NCBI GenBank assembly: GCA_900239685.1 | Contig: OENT01000698.1 | Span: 1 to 64,000 of the forward strand | DNA from: Rotaria macrura | Lineage: Eukaryota > Rotifera > Eurotatoria > Philodinida > Philodinidae | DNA: 64,000 nt | Reading direction: 5' to 3' | Shown: positions 10,501-22,040 of the stretch, piece after piece | How positions within the stretch are numbered: the stretch's first letter is position 1 | Layout of the letters: every line of letters starts with the position of its first letter | Program-made: the position numbers and the translations under genes | Notes under the pieces: model-generated | What the model saw: only the letters and a program-made list of their open reading frames with translations | What the model was told of the DNA's origin: nothing | Databases searched by the model: none

Positions 10501-11809
10501 AAGAATGATCTCTATAAGAAGTATAATCTTTCTTTAGTTCACGGACGATACCTCTATGGCTCTTTGCTTGGCAAGCTCTTTGGTGGTTTGTCGCGATTTT
10601 ATTCCCTACGATCAACTAGTTCGCTATAAATGGTGGAATAAATATGGTTACATGTCTTCAACTGGATATTGTTTCGATATTGGTCGTGGTACCCGCCAAT
10701 CATTGGTCGAGTTTCAGCGTCGCCAGGATAAATTTTCGAAAACGCACCAGCTCGATTTGGAGAATTTAGATCATCTAGCACATCCTCATCTGTTAAATCA
10801 ATTCGATGTGTTTTGCAGTAACGATGGTGTGGCAGGAAATGGAGCTCTGATGCGACTAGCACCTGTACCCCTCTTCTTCTACAAATATCCTACTGTAGCG
10901 GTCTATTTATCTGGTGTCAGTGGTCAAATCACTCATGGAGATCGCAAAGCATTTGATTGTTGCCGATATTATGGTGCTCTTATCGTCGCGGCTCTGCGCA
11001 ACGAGACCAAAGAAGAACTATTGGACAATGAATTTTACTCTAGGCACAAACAATGGTTCAAGAATGATCCACTAAGTAAAGAAGTCATGGAAATCGCCGC
11101 AGGGTCCTACAAAAAGTATGGAGGATATGATGAGGGTATTCGAGGCAAAGGATACATTATTAGTGCACTTGAAGCTGCGTTGTGGGCTCTTTGGTCCGAT
11201 AATGGATCCTTTTCAAAGGGGGTACTTAATGCTGTCAATCTCGGTGAGGATACAGACACTACTGCTGCTATCTATGGCCAACTGGCAGGAGCTCTTTATG
11301 GATTCAAAAATCTACCTGAGGAATGGGTGAAACAAGTTTATGCTCGTCGTTTCCTTAGTTGTTTAAGTAAATGGCTCTTATATGAAGGCCAACTGTGGCG
11401 ACCAGCAGCGTCGATTTCAAATATTATACTGGCCAATTTTCAATGTAACCCAGGAGTTCTTGTGACTAAACCGTCAGTGCAAGACCCAGTAAAGGCTCCA
11501 ACTGCAGCGAAACCAGCGATACCAGATAATGCAGAAGAAAAGACCTCCCATGGAAAATCACCTCCTAAAGAGAAAGAAGGGGCTGTAAGAGAAGTGAGGT
11601 CACGATCCATTCTCGAAAAAGGAATGGGACAGACGAGACAAATAAGATCCATTTCACAAAGGATGACTAGAAATAGTGATACCAAGGGTCATTCTAGTTT
11701 GCTAATCACAAAGACTATTTCTCCGACTCATTCTGTACAACAGATGTTACCAGTGGCTCGAGCAATGTCAAAGCAAACTGTGGTACCAAAGCGCCAGTCG
11801 AAAACATGA
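7573..11809 (+). CDS. predicted fusion: ADP-ribosyltransferase + ADP-ribosylglycohydrolase
   Basis: Three exons: 7573-8383, 9262-9521 and 10538-11809, phases 1 and 0, about 780 residues. Exon 1 is a complete R-S-E class arginine ADP-ribosyltransferase-like domain. Arg134 sits in KFFRSASVD, the STS-type strand is GFSSCTSS (152-159), and the catalytic Glu197 is in DDEEVLLLPG. Exons 2-3 encode an ADP-ribosylglycohydrolase of the DraG/ARH fold, with motifs GLALGDALGAHVEFRP, FTDDTSM (358-364) and LGEDTDTTAA (about 592-601), whose Asp/Thr residues bind the metal pair. A basic, probably disordered tail of about 110 residues follows. By family knowledge the first domain would add ADP-ribose to a target and the second remove it. 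The bridging intron (878 nt) and the next (1016 nt) are far longer than usual here, and the first holds a MITE. The alternative is two genes: exon 1 ending at the stop at 8494-8496, and a hydrolase starting at ATG 9312. Both domains are certain; the fusion is likely but unproven. Confidence 0.75.
8657..8976. mobile_element. MITE-like element, CCCAGG termini, in the ART-ARH intron
   Basis: A 320-bp element. The left end reads CCCAGGAGGATCATTCCGA and the right end, on the other strand, CCCAGGTGAATGAATCCGA. The inside is built of many diverged copies of TCGGAATCCGAT-like motifs in both orientations. It has no coding capacity. Its two ends match the opposite ends of the element at 19729-19984, so the two are copies of one family in opposite orientation. 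Confidence 0.65.
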
Positions 11810-14025
11810 ATAATGTCACATATTACTTTATAATATCCAAGAAATCTTACATTATGGATTAAATCACCATCATACTGGTACTTTGTATTTGTTGTAAAAG
11901 GGCTATGATTTTTATTTTTGATTTATAAGAAAATTTGTGCAGCCTATTGTTTTTCAGAAATAGATCATTCACTTCAAAATCTTGATTTATTCGTGGCAGA
12001 TAGTTGACTATTGAATCCAGTGACAAACGTTGTTTTATCAGCTAAATATAAATATCTTTCGAACGAGTGATCATAGAAGATAAATTCCATAAGAAAACTT
12101 CCCTTTATTGATTTTAGATTTTCTCGGATCGCTTGCACTTTGTTGTCCGCTGTAGAACTCAAAGTGGCTTGAGATGAATGCACAAAGTATCATCATCGAA
12201 TAAATATCAATATATAATACATGCTGCAAGAAGTCATTGATGCAAGTACATTGTTGTGATGTAGTCAATATGCAAATATGATACTGGCGTAATTCAAAAC
12301 GTGGTGCAATGTCATACAGTACATGAAGTATGAAGTATTATATTCTCCCTCGGAGATAGCTGTAGTAAAACAACTTGACATGAGTCGTCTGATGAACTAT
12401 TTACATCCGAAACTGAATCTTGAATTCAACTTCGTGAAAATCACATCTTTTTTCCCCACGAATGGCCGTTATTATAAGTGTTGAATCTGACTGTTCTTAC
12501 TCTTTTCCTCATCTGCCCTCTCTGCATGTATCATCATAAATCATAGCGTGTACTTTTTCAACATCGTTGTGTATTATTCCTGATGTTGTGTCGGCAAATA
12601 ATAAGTGCCATCCCAAAAATCACTACGTGTAGAAGCCCTTCTAAGTATATAAATCAAAAGAAACGGATCAAAACCCATCAGTCGAAGATAAAAGGTTGAT
12701 TGAATCGAGATAGAACTATTGTTTACGGATTTTCAACATGCTAATTGCGATAATAATACTATGAAACTTCTTTTTCATGAGTTACCACTTGTCAATCTGA
12801 CTGAATAATTTTTCTCCTTAAGCCTATTCACAAAATTGACGATTAACAACCTTATCTAAAAATGAATAATTATTTGAGTACACAAGTTTTAGAAACCAGC
12901 ATAATATTTTGACCTGAATACTAACCGTTTGCAACCATGCCACATGTTTAGTTGAATTTGCATTATCCAGAAGAGCATTACATGTGCTCACCCCATTGGT
13001 TTACGCTTTCGTTCGAGACAAACTTGCAATTTCATCAATTCAGCAAACCTTTTGTAAAAAGATATTTAACATAAACAATATAAGTGCGAAACTTCTTTCC
13101 TACATTCTCCTTCAATATAGATGAGTAAAGTTCAGAAATGGTCTATCATTGATATCGATAGCAAAAACGCAGGGATCATAACCAAAACTCACTCAAGCAA
13201 TGGTTGAGACAAATGTTTTACAATAATTTCAGAAAGCAATTACTATACTTTTGCGGGGCATACTTGTTTTTACGTAGTTTGACAGGCTGAAAATACAATT
13301 GCTTTTACACTTGTTGTAGAGAAGGACATATCTTACGTTGTCTTGTGTGATCGAACTTTACGAACTTTCACAGATTTTCTCAATGATTTTAATTTCACCC
13401 AACATCTTTTAATAATAAACCCTTGATAGATTAAGAATGCGAACGGATCACAATCATATCAGAGGAGTTTGAACACATTTACAGATCTAAAACAAATTAC
13501 AGTAATAGATTCGGCGCGCTTTCCTTCTATAAAAAGATCTCGTTAGGCTGCAGGTCTATAGGTCTTAAAACTCTCAAAAAAAATGTATGAATCGTGTGAA
13601 TTAATAGTATCTTCGAAACATAAAAGCAACCTCACCACGGTAGTTTTCATTAGACACTGGCTCGATTTAAAATAATTCTTTTCAACAATATGAACCATAG
13701 TGAGTCATCGATTAAAGTTACCAAATATCCGATAAACCATGCGCATTTTCCTTCGTTTAACTTGCAAACCGTTCAAAGATGCAGAATGAATGAATTATTG
13801 AAAATATCACATTAAATAGGTTTGTTGAAATAACTCATTCTGATGAATACATATATATTATTCACATGCAGATTATAATACAAATCTGAACTAGATAATT
13901 ACACTTACGAGTTAATTGAAGCTTGTGCATAAAGAGTCAGGAGTGTACACATGGACTTTGATCATATGTGTATTAGATAATCAAAACAAATCTTGAATTC
14001 ATGGGCATATGAAAGTATGTAAATA
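11810..14025. other. intergenic, nothing recognised
   Basis: AT-rich spacer downstream of the glycohydrolase exon. No coding domain, tandem repeat or RNA gene was recognised. Confidence 0.5.
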
Positions 14026-14274
14026 TTGAAGATTTAATGCAGTTCGTATTTTAGAGACCTTAATTTTATTTTCATATGAGCTTTCGATCCACTACATGGT
14101 TATCGTCAGATATACCAGAAACACAAACACAAAACATAGCAGAAAACAAAAACAAAACAACATAAACACAACCATTGCAACACAACCGGAAGCAGCAACG
14201 TGAAAAATTCTATGAAATATGTATTTGAAAATAAATTTAAGATCTCTAAAATACGAACTGCATTAAATCTTCAA
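14026..14274. repeat. fold-back repeat with 37-bp arms
   Basis: The 37 bases at 14026-14062 recur as reverse complement at 14238-14274 with one mismatch. Similarity continues inward for about 15 further bases, enclosing a 175-bp A/C-rich loop. The right arm ends 14 bases before a MITE. It could be the remains of an older fold-back element into whose flank the MITE inserted. Confidence 0.75.
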
Positions 14275-14288
14275 GATAATCAAAAATA

Positions 14289-14633
14289 CCCAGGTCGAAC
14301 AAGCACGCCCGTAAACGACCGTATACGGAGGAATACGGCAAAATACATGGTCCAGTATTACGATCGTATATCTCCGTGTCGTATACGGCGAAATACGACG
14401 ATATACGGAGAGAAAAACGATCGTTTACGGTCCTCGTATACAAAATCCGTAAACGGTTTCCGTTTTCCACCGTATTCCTCCGTATACGATCGTATTAGCC
14501 CGTATACGATACGGCGATATACGACCGTAATACTGGACCATGTAAAACGCTAAAATACGACCGTTTACGGTCGTGTGGGGAGCGTATACGGTCGTTTACA
14601 GCCATATAAGGGGTCCGTAATCGTCGACCTGGG
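14289..14633. mobile_element. MITE with CCCAGGTCGA inverted termini and TA target duplication
   Basis: A 345-bp element bounded by perfect 10-bp terminal inverted repeats CCCAGGTCGA/TCGACCTGGG and flanked on both sides by TA (14287-14288 and 14634-14635). A second inverted pair lies inside: 14345-14387 against 14501-14543, 40 of 43 matching. The rest consists of CGTATACG and CGTTTACG motifs. TA duplication points to Tc1/mariner-type transposition in trans. No transposase is present. Confidence 0.85.
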
Positions 14634-14635
14634 TA

Positions 14636-16082
14636 GTGAAAACATTCCGGTCTTTGAATTACATGGACTCAACGTCATTGCTATGAAATAATCATGTCGG
14701 TGCATACCTAAATTTGTGATTTATACCGATTACCTCAATCTAAGTGATTTGATATTAAAATAATTATTTCATCCTTCATATGTTGAAGATATTGCCACAA
14801 AATTACGAAATTCCTGACCTCATAGATCCATGTGAGAAATGGCATCATTAACACCCCACTACATCTTGCTTAAAGATCGTATGTAGAGACAATAATTGAT
14901 CTTTTCATGCATAATTGGTGATCTATTTTGTGCAGGAGCAGTGTTGAAAATCAAGCACAGAACCAGCATCAATATATTATTTTCCCCCATAATTTTTTAC
15001 GATTACATGTTTCATTCTGTGATTCATGATTGTCTTCAATTGAAAAAACTGAAATTGGATTTGAGCTTCATATTTTAATGTGAAGATAAAACAGAGATTA
15101 TTGAAAAATTCCATTGGAAAAGGTGAGTGCACAGCACACATTTCTAGCAATATATTCATCAGACAAATCTACTTGGTTTGCATTGAGATATCTGCATATA
15201 GTATGGTGTGAATATGAGCAAAGATGGACGTGAGGGTAGGATTTTGTTTCTTGACTCTCACTCATTTGAGAAATTCTTTAGTTAGTATTGGTATGCTTTT
15301 TGTTTATTAATTATTTTGGCAAGTTCTTCCTGTGATGAAGTTTATAGTCTTTCAGATGAATTCTACAAAAGTTGTAAAATGAAAGAGGTACCAGATTTCT
15401 GGAAAACATGAAGATAACTCTCTTGTTTCTAATTGAAATTCCGGACTCGTACGTTTACTGGTGATCAAAATCGCTGAGACTTATTTCCTTTCGGAAAACG
15501 ACAAAGCTTATTGCTATATTTATGATTGAAATAAAATCGATGGTATCACGAAGGAACTTCTTAGGAATTTTAACGTTCCATTAACAGTAGTGGCATGTGG
15601 GCAGAAAAATTATTTGAAGTTCCACTTTTGTACTTAATAATTAATAATTAAAGCCCTAGTCGAACTCAGTCTATATTTGAATATCAGATCGCACTGCTCG
15701 TTCGTGTATATCACGGTAGTCAATGATTTATTCAGTGCTGTTTTCATTCTTATATTTGAGTGAATTACTGTGACAAAGGCACTCTTTAAGATAATAAGTA
15801 TCTATTATTTCAGCTCAGCCATTGATGAGAAATCTTCATTAGTGCTATTAACTTGTCAATGTGAATCCTAAATAGTACTGCGAAATCTCATGTGTCTTTT
15901 TAATGAATTTTCTCTATTTATTTCAATCATCATATATGTAAAAAAGTCAAAAACGAAATTTCACAATTAATTTTAACATCGAAAAAAAATATGAATGAAT
16001 TGCTTTAGTCTGTTTATCGATAGAAGAAACCAATTAAAACGATGTTTTTTACTTTGCAACTCAAAGTCCTCATCGTTATTTT
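14636..16082. other. intergenic, nothing recognised
   Basis: AT-rich spacer downstream of the cupin gene, which ends at 16083. No gene or repeat was recognised. Confidence 0.5.
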
Positions 16083-17909
16083 TCAATTTTCTAACACTTC
16101 ATTCCATTCAACTCTCATAATACGCTTGAATTCATCAAAGTCAATGTCCGACTTTGGATCGAATTGACCAATCGATAGACCATCATTATTCAAATAGTCA
16201 AAGTATTCATAATGTTCTTGATCTTCATCGCCGTACTGGTAGCATTGAATTGTAACGCTGGCATTTCCATAGATGTCCGGATTTCTGACTTGATGGGTTT
16301 GATTGAGTTTGGGCAACATCCAAGTTACTTGACCTTTTTCGAGAATCGTCTCTATTGGAGGATGCTGTCGAACATTGAGTGCTAGTTCAGGATAGATTTT
16401 GACAAGAATTCGGCCACTTAGAACTTTGATAATTCCATAAGCATTGCTATGATTATGAACGGGACTATAGTGACCAGGGGGCCAAACTTCAACGACATAA
16501 GCATGACCTGGTGCCTTACCGTCTCGATGACCTATTGTTACCCGAAGATAGGTTGCAAAGAAGTTTGGTCGACCAAATCTGTTTGCTTTTTCAATCAATT
16601 TTTTATGACACCAACCATTTGGTTCTCGAACACTACGCTCTATAGCTTGCGAAAATTGAGGAAAGTCGGGTTCATTTAATTCAAAATTTTCTATGTTGAC
16701 ATATAAGTTTCGACAAGGACTTTCTAATTTGGATGGCTCTATAGCTCGATTATTAACACTATCGGAAAGTTTAATCGAATTCATAGGTACAACGAGTAAT
16801 GCCGGATCGGAAACTACATCTTTACCTACAAAGAATCGGAATTTCTCACGTAAATCACTGAGATCCTTTAGCATTAGATCATTATCATCTATCTTAACAT
16901 GAAGATAACAAATAGATTTCATGAATTCCGCATCTTTTTCGTCGATTCTTATTTGGAAAATGGCGAACCATGAACGAATTTCACCAAGACCATACGTTAC
17001 AATACGTGTATCTTTGAAATAACTTAGCCAGTATTGACGCCATTTGCCATTACTTGGTTGAATTACATGATGTGGAACATTGCTCGAATCGTAGATTCGT
17101 TTATTAGTTCCTAGTCGTGCTTCTCTCTTATTGACAATGAGTATAATCGAGAAAGCATCTGGATCATTTGGTTCTCGTTTGTTTGAAAGGCGAATTTCGA
17201 AAGGGACTGCTTCAATTTCCATGACGGATACTGTCCCCTTTCCTTTAACTGTGAGCTCTTTACTACAACTGTTGGCGTTCCAGGGACACCAATGAAGCCC
17301 GGGTTGACTGAAATAGTCAACGCCTTTTTCTTCCACAGTTCGACTGGATTTAGGTGGGATGGCAGCTTGTCTTGCTAAAATTCATCGATCATCGTATTGT
17401 AGGTCGACTAAAGACTCATAGAAGAAAACAACTGTCAACTTACCGAGCTTCAGCCCCCTAAATTCTTCATTAAGACGGTTTCGCAAATCTATCAATAGAT
17501 CAACAGGCATATTAAACACACCACATATTATTGAATGTCGCTTCTGTAATTCTATGTAATTCGATAGTTCTGCACAATAAATGTAGACAGAATGAATTTG
17601 TTCAAGACGGTTGATATGTTCAATAACGTTCCTACATAGACTACCCGACGCAATAAGAACAATTTGTTTTGGTAGTGCAATTGTTGAAACGAATCCTCTG
17701 AAGTCATCAACCGTTCTCAATTGTGACCATGAATCTGTGTGGCAGTCAACTTGCGCACAAAATCCTTTATGAAAATTTTGATATTCTTGTTGCGACGCGT
17801 CAAGAAAGGCAAACACTAAATAATCAGGTATCTGTAACTTCTCTTCTATGACTGGAAATCGTTTGTTTATGATATCTTGAACTTTTCCATCGGCTAGACT
17901 ATTACCATT
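16083..17909 (-). CDS. cysteine-dioxygenase-like cupin with extra N-terminal domains
   Basis: Exons 17909-17444 and 17374-16083 are joined by a 69-nt GT-AG intron with matching phase 1, giving at least 585 residues. The N-terminal exon (about 155 residues) encodes a soluble alpha/beta-looking module with QIVLIASGSL and IHSVYIYC. From memory, similar stretches occur at the N-terminus of other bdelloid proteins; its function is unknown. Next comes a segment resembling the farnesoic-acid methyltransferase-like domain (WRQYWLSYFKDTRIV). The C-terminal part is a cupin of the cysteine dioxygenase type. Iron ligands HNH are encoded at 16449-16457, and the third His lies in NQTHQVRNP. The position of the Cys that forms the Cys-Tyr crosslink in mammals is Gly (SNAYGIIK), while the Tyr (QCYQYGD) is kept. 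The expected reaction is oxidation of cysteine or another small thiol. The first coding exon is not resolved: an acceptor AG lies just before 17909 and there is no in-frame ATG nearby. Confidence 0.8.
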
Positions 17910-19728
17910 CTGCAATGAAGCCCTTTAAAAATGATACATAAGACTTCAGTATATTGCATCTGGATGAATAATAGTAATTTTACTACGTATTTAGACACAG
18001 AAAATATGCTTCCATGTTGCTGATAATTTTCTCGAAATGTATAACTCTTGTATGATTTCGATGTTAACGTCGAAAGAAATAGACACAGACAATCCTATTG
18101 AAATATTCCAATCATTTTTTAACTTGTTTTAATACACTCGATTGTACATGACCAGTTATATTGATTGAACATGCGTGTTTAAACGGTGAGCTTCGTTATT
18201 CTCGTGTTACTAGTCCTTAATGCTCTGTGTTTTTACAGTTAGTTAACAAATACTTCTCGGAATCCCTGTGCTGAGTGAAGTGTGAAAATAAATGGTGTAT
18301 TTGATAGGAATAGGAAACTTACGACATATAATGATTAGTATACCATGATACAATTTTATTCACAATTTATTTTTCATACTAAAGACAACTGATATGGGAA
18401 AAGTAGACGAATATTTGTGTCACACATATGAAGAGGTTCGATTAAATAGACCGCTGTAACGCTTAAAAAAGTATCCAAAATTTATTTAGGATCACTTGAA
18501 TTCTATACTAAATGTTTATATTAGTCTTCCACGGAAAGTTGCAAGATATAGCAGAAGAAAAACTGAGTGCTGAATATTGTCTTAAGTTTGAAATATTTTT
18601 CTTGTCTCAAGTAGTGACAACTGCATCGATAATACTTTCCCGATTTTAAGCTCTTAACTTTTAACAAAAAAGCGCTTTTTTATTTCCGAGAATAAATAGA
18701 AACATAGAAGATCAATTTCACAACACTCATTTTATGTTATTGTAGTTGACCATAGAGTAACTGATTTTATTCACACTAACTATTCCGTATTCGTTTGAAA
18801 TGTTGTACCATAGATATTACGTAGTTCAGAGACCTTGAATAGAACTTACAGTGCAGGTGATTTGGCCATCTTCAGAAAACAATGCTATGGTACCAATGAT
18901 GTATTGAGAAATAAAGGCTTGTTGTTTTTTTAAAAGATAAATATTTTGGTGAGATATTTATCTAGAAGAAAAATAAGCTAAGAATATATCATATTTAGAG
19001 TACATGAACTCCGTATTACAAGATGTCGGCCTGACGCAAACTATAATTGTCGTTTTCGAAGTGCCGTTTCGAATCTGAAGTTTTCATGGCAACCATAGCT
19101 TCTTATGTTTGCGTGAAAAACGAAGTTCAGCTGATATCGATTCAGGAATTACTAGCGAACAATTAGTTTGTGCAACCTCCTTGATAAGTTTCGGAAAGAA
19201 CTTTCGCAAAAGAGAAAATCGACAATCACAATCAATAACTTATTTTGCGATTTAGGATGCTTCACGTTACTGGCTACTATAGCTTAGAATTGAATTATAA
19301 ATTTAAACATATATCTAGGAGAAACATAGCAGGCTCTCGATTTATTGCACCGGAAGATAGAAAGTACAGCACTGACCGACATCAGATGAGTACTTCACAA
19401 TGGTTTTATTGAATTTTTCTCTGTAAACTACTATTTTTTTTGTTATCGAATCCATAGAATTAAGTAGATTCATTTACACCATTTCAGAATGTGATGAGAA
19501 TATGTCTCATTTCATGCATGAATCGAATTTTTTTCACAGAAAATAATCGTCTAGAATTTACCTGGTCGAAATCATAAGAGCACGGGAAATATTCAGCAGC
19601 TATGGAGACTTCATTTTTTGTTTGTAATGGAATGACTTAACGCATCCGTACACGCCAAACAAAAGGTTTTCTATGCAACTTTAAAAGGTTCATATTCAGG
19701 AAATAGGGAAACATTGTTTTCTAATTTC
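17910..19728. other. intergenic; probably holds the 5' exon of the cupin gene
   Basis: The cupin gene on the minus strand needs a further upstream exon carrying its start codon, and that exon should lie here. One ATG at about 18012 on the minus strand is followed by a possible donor, but its phase does not fit, so no exon is proposed. No other features were recognised. Confidence 0.4.
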
Positions 19729-19984
19729 CCCATGTGAATGGATCCAATAGAGGATCCGACGGATGAATACTATTTTCTTAATCAGGTGTTAATTGGTACC
19801 TGGTGTCATTACTATAGTTGAGTCAAAAGGTCAACTGCATCGATTTACACAAAAATTCCTACAATAAGATGCGAAAGTCACCCTGCCTTTAGAATTCCGA
19901 CAGGATTTCATTAGTTTCATACAAAGACGTATATAATCTAAGTGGATCTCTACTGGATCCGATTATCGGAATGACTACCTTGGG
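19729..19984. mobile_element. MITE-like element, second copy of the GGATCC/TCGGA family
   Basis: The left end CCCATGTGAATGGATCC matches the right end of the element at 8657-8976. The right end (other strand CCCAAGGTAGTCATTCCGA) matches that element's left end. Length is 256 bp. The ends are imperfect and no clear target duplication is visible, so this is an older copy. The two insertions are in opposite orientation. Confidence 0.5.
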
Positions 19985-21674
19985 TCGTATAAAAAGGGGC
20001 TTTTGTATCAATCATTAGTTTGAAACTAAATAACAGTTCCGCAAAAGCGTGTCGTACATATTTTTAAAACTCAAAAGATAACACGTATTTTATTAGTTCT
20101 ATACTCTTTTATCAAGAAACTCATATCTGCACAATAAGATCTCTACTCTCCCAAACGTATCACTATTGCTATACCTTTGAATCCATATTCTTCCGTAAAA
20201 AAATCCGTTTTTTGCAAAACCTTTATTGGTTTTTCGACTTTTTTACTGTCAGGAACCGAAAAGAGCAGTGAAAAATCTTACTCGTCAATTGAATAGGAAA
20301 CTATTAAAATGGTTTCCAAGTCTATCGAAATCAGAACCCAATGTGGGATGTCAAAAAGAAAGAAAGCAAACACAGATTTCGAGAGAATCACGCATATCCT
20401 CAAAGCATCAACACGATAGATATCGTTATTTATTAAATACTGAACTTCACTAAGCCATCATCTGCAGAGACTGTTTAGAGAATCCAAAGCGTTGGAAATC
20501 AAAGCTATCTTTTAGTTCTCAAGTCTAACGCCTGATTGTATGAAAATAGATCTTACAGTAAAAGAAAAGAGAAGAAATTAGCGAGCTTTAAATTTTTTAA
20601 TGACAACCGTGTGAATGGGTGTGTTGAAATGAATATTGTTTTGGATGCATATGACAGGCACATCAAAGCGCTTGCCTATAATAATTTCCACATCAACGAA
20701 TATAATATAGAGAAACAAAAATAGTTTGTTTATGCGCATGCGAAAAATTTTAGTAGTTAACAAAACTATGCAATATTTTGTGCAAAAAATGCCAAACCAT
20801 GGAATATTCTACAAAACTGTCAAGAGTTTTGTGTAATAATATATACCGAACTATAACACAGGTGCAGTAAGCAGCAAATGATACTTTACAAAACTACAAA
20901 AGTCTCAGATATTTTCCAGAAAAATTGATGGATTGCAAAAGAAAATACAAACCCAAGCTATGACAACAAAACGTAGAATAGTTTCGACAGCATATTACGA
21001 AACTTAACTCAAGTCAATAAATTCCTCAATGTTTTATTAGATATTTTACAAAATCATCGAAGGTCTAGATCATGATCTACGAAACAAAAAACTAATGTGC
21101 CAACCTCGCAGAAAGTTTCGACCGAATTGAACATACCATGGCTCAGAGAAAATTCGGAAAATTTTAGAATTTCATAATAAACCAATTGCTTTAGAATTTA
21201 GACACGCACGAATAAATTTCACAGGATCTAGGAATACATACGAGACGTGGAAATGGATGAATCGAAACTCCGTAGCAATAGGAATCTTGATTTTAGAAAT
21301 AAAGGTCGCTTTACCGTCAGGCACGGTTTATATAATCCTACAAGAAATCCTGAAATCTCATCATAAACTCAATAAGCTGCGGTCCATTTAATGGTAGATA
21401 TTTTGCTGTATCTAACCAGGTAAAACTAACGTAATTGATAAATTAGAACAAGATTGACATTTAAGAGAAGGAGGGTGGAAGGAGGTACGATTGACGAGAA
21501 TCATTTGATAAGCATCATTAAGTACGATCGATGAATCATTTTAACCTTTAAAATGGAGCGCTACTTCTGCGTTGAGCCAGATTTGATTTGATCTCATTGA
21601 ACTCACCAATATAAAGTTCCAAAGTAATATTAGTTAAATAGAAGATTGATGCATGCTTTTAGACCAATGAGCTA
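19985..21674. other. intergenic, nothing firmly recognised
   Basis: AT-rich DNA. A basic open stretch at 20252-20453 is preceded by a good pyrimidine tract and AG, like a terminal exon, but no upstream exon or domain supports it. Confidence 0.4.
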
Positions 21675-22040
21675 CCCAAGCAGACAAACATTTGGAAAAA
21701 CGCGTTTAAACGCACAATCGGGAACGCCGATTGTCAGTCACTAACGCTCATTAACAAAACGCAAGAAACGCGTTTGTTACGAAGAATTTTCACTTTCGGA
21801 GCTTGAAAAAAGATAAAAACTCTAGTGCGGAGCGTTAAAATGCACAATTATTCGATGACTTGAAAGCCAATGCGTTTAAACCATCAGAATTCGATTTTTT
21901 ATCCGTTTTTACGCTCCGAAAGTGAAAATTCTTCGTAACAAACGCGTTTCTTGCGTTTTGTTAATGAGCGTTAGTGACTTACAATCGGCGTTCCCGATTG
22001 TGCGTTTAAACGCGTTTTTCCAAATGTTTGTCTGCCTGGT
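21675..22040. mobile_element. fold-back MITE with 128-bp arms and TA flanks
   Basis: The arms 21675-21802 and 21913-22040 are reverse complements with about three mismatches. They are rich in ACGCGTTT and enclose a loop of about 110 bp. The outer ends read CCCAAGCAGACA and ACCAGGCAGACA, and TA lies on both flanks (21673-21674, 22041-22042). End sequence and TA duplication match the element at 14289-14633, so both probably used the same type of transposase. The near-identity of the arms suggests recent activity or arm-to-arm conversion. Confidence 0.9.

Noticed and set aside
14200-14553. Arg/Tyr-rich frames on both strands
   Set aside because: They lie inside the palindromic MITE and reflect repeated CGTATACG-type words, not coding.
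20252-20453. Basic open stretch preceded by a strong pyrimidine tract and AG, like a terminal exon
   Set aside because: No upstream exon, no domain and no partner frame within several kilobases; not enough to call a gene.
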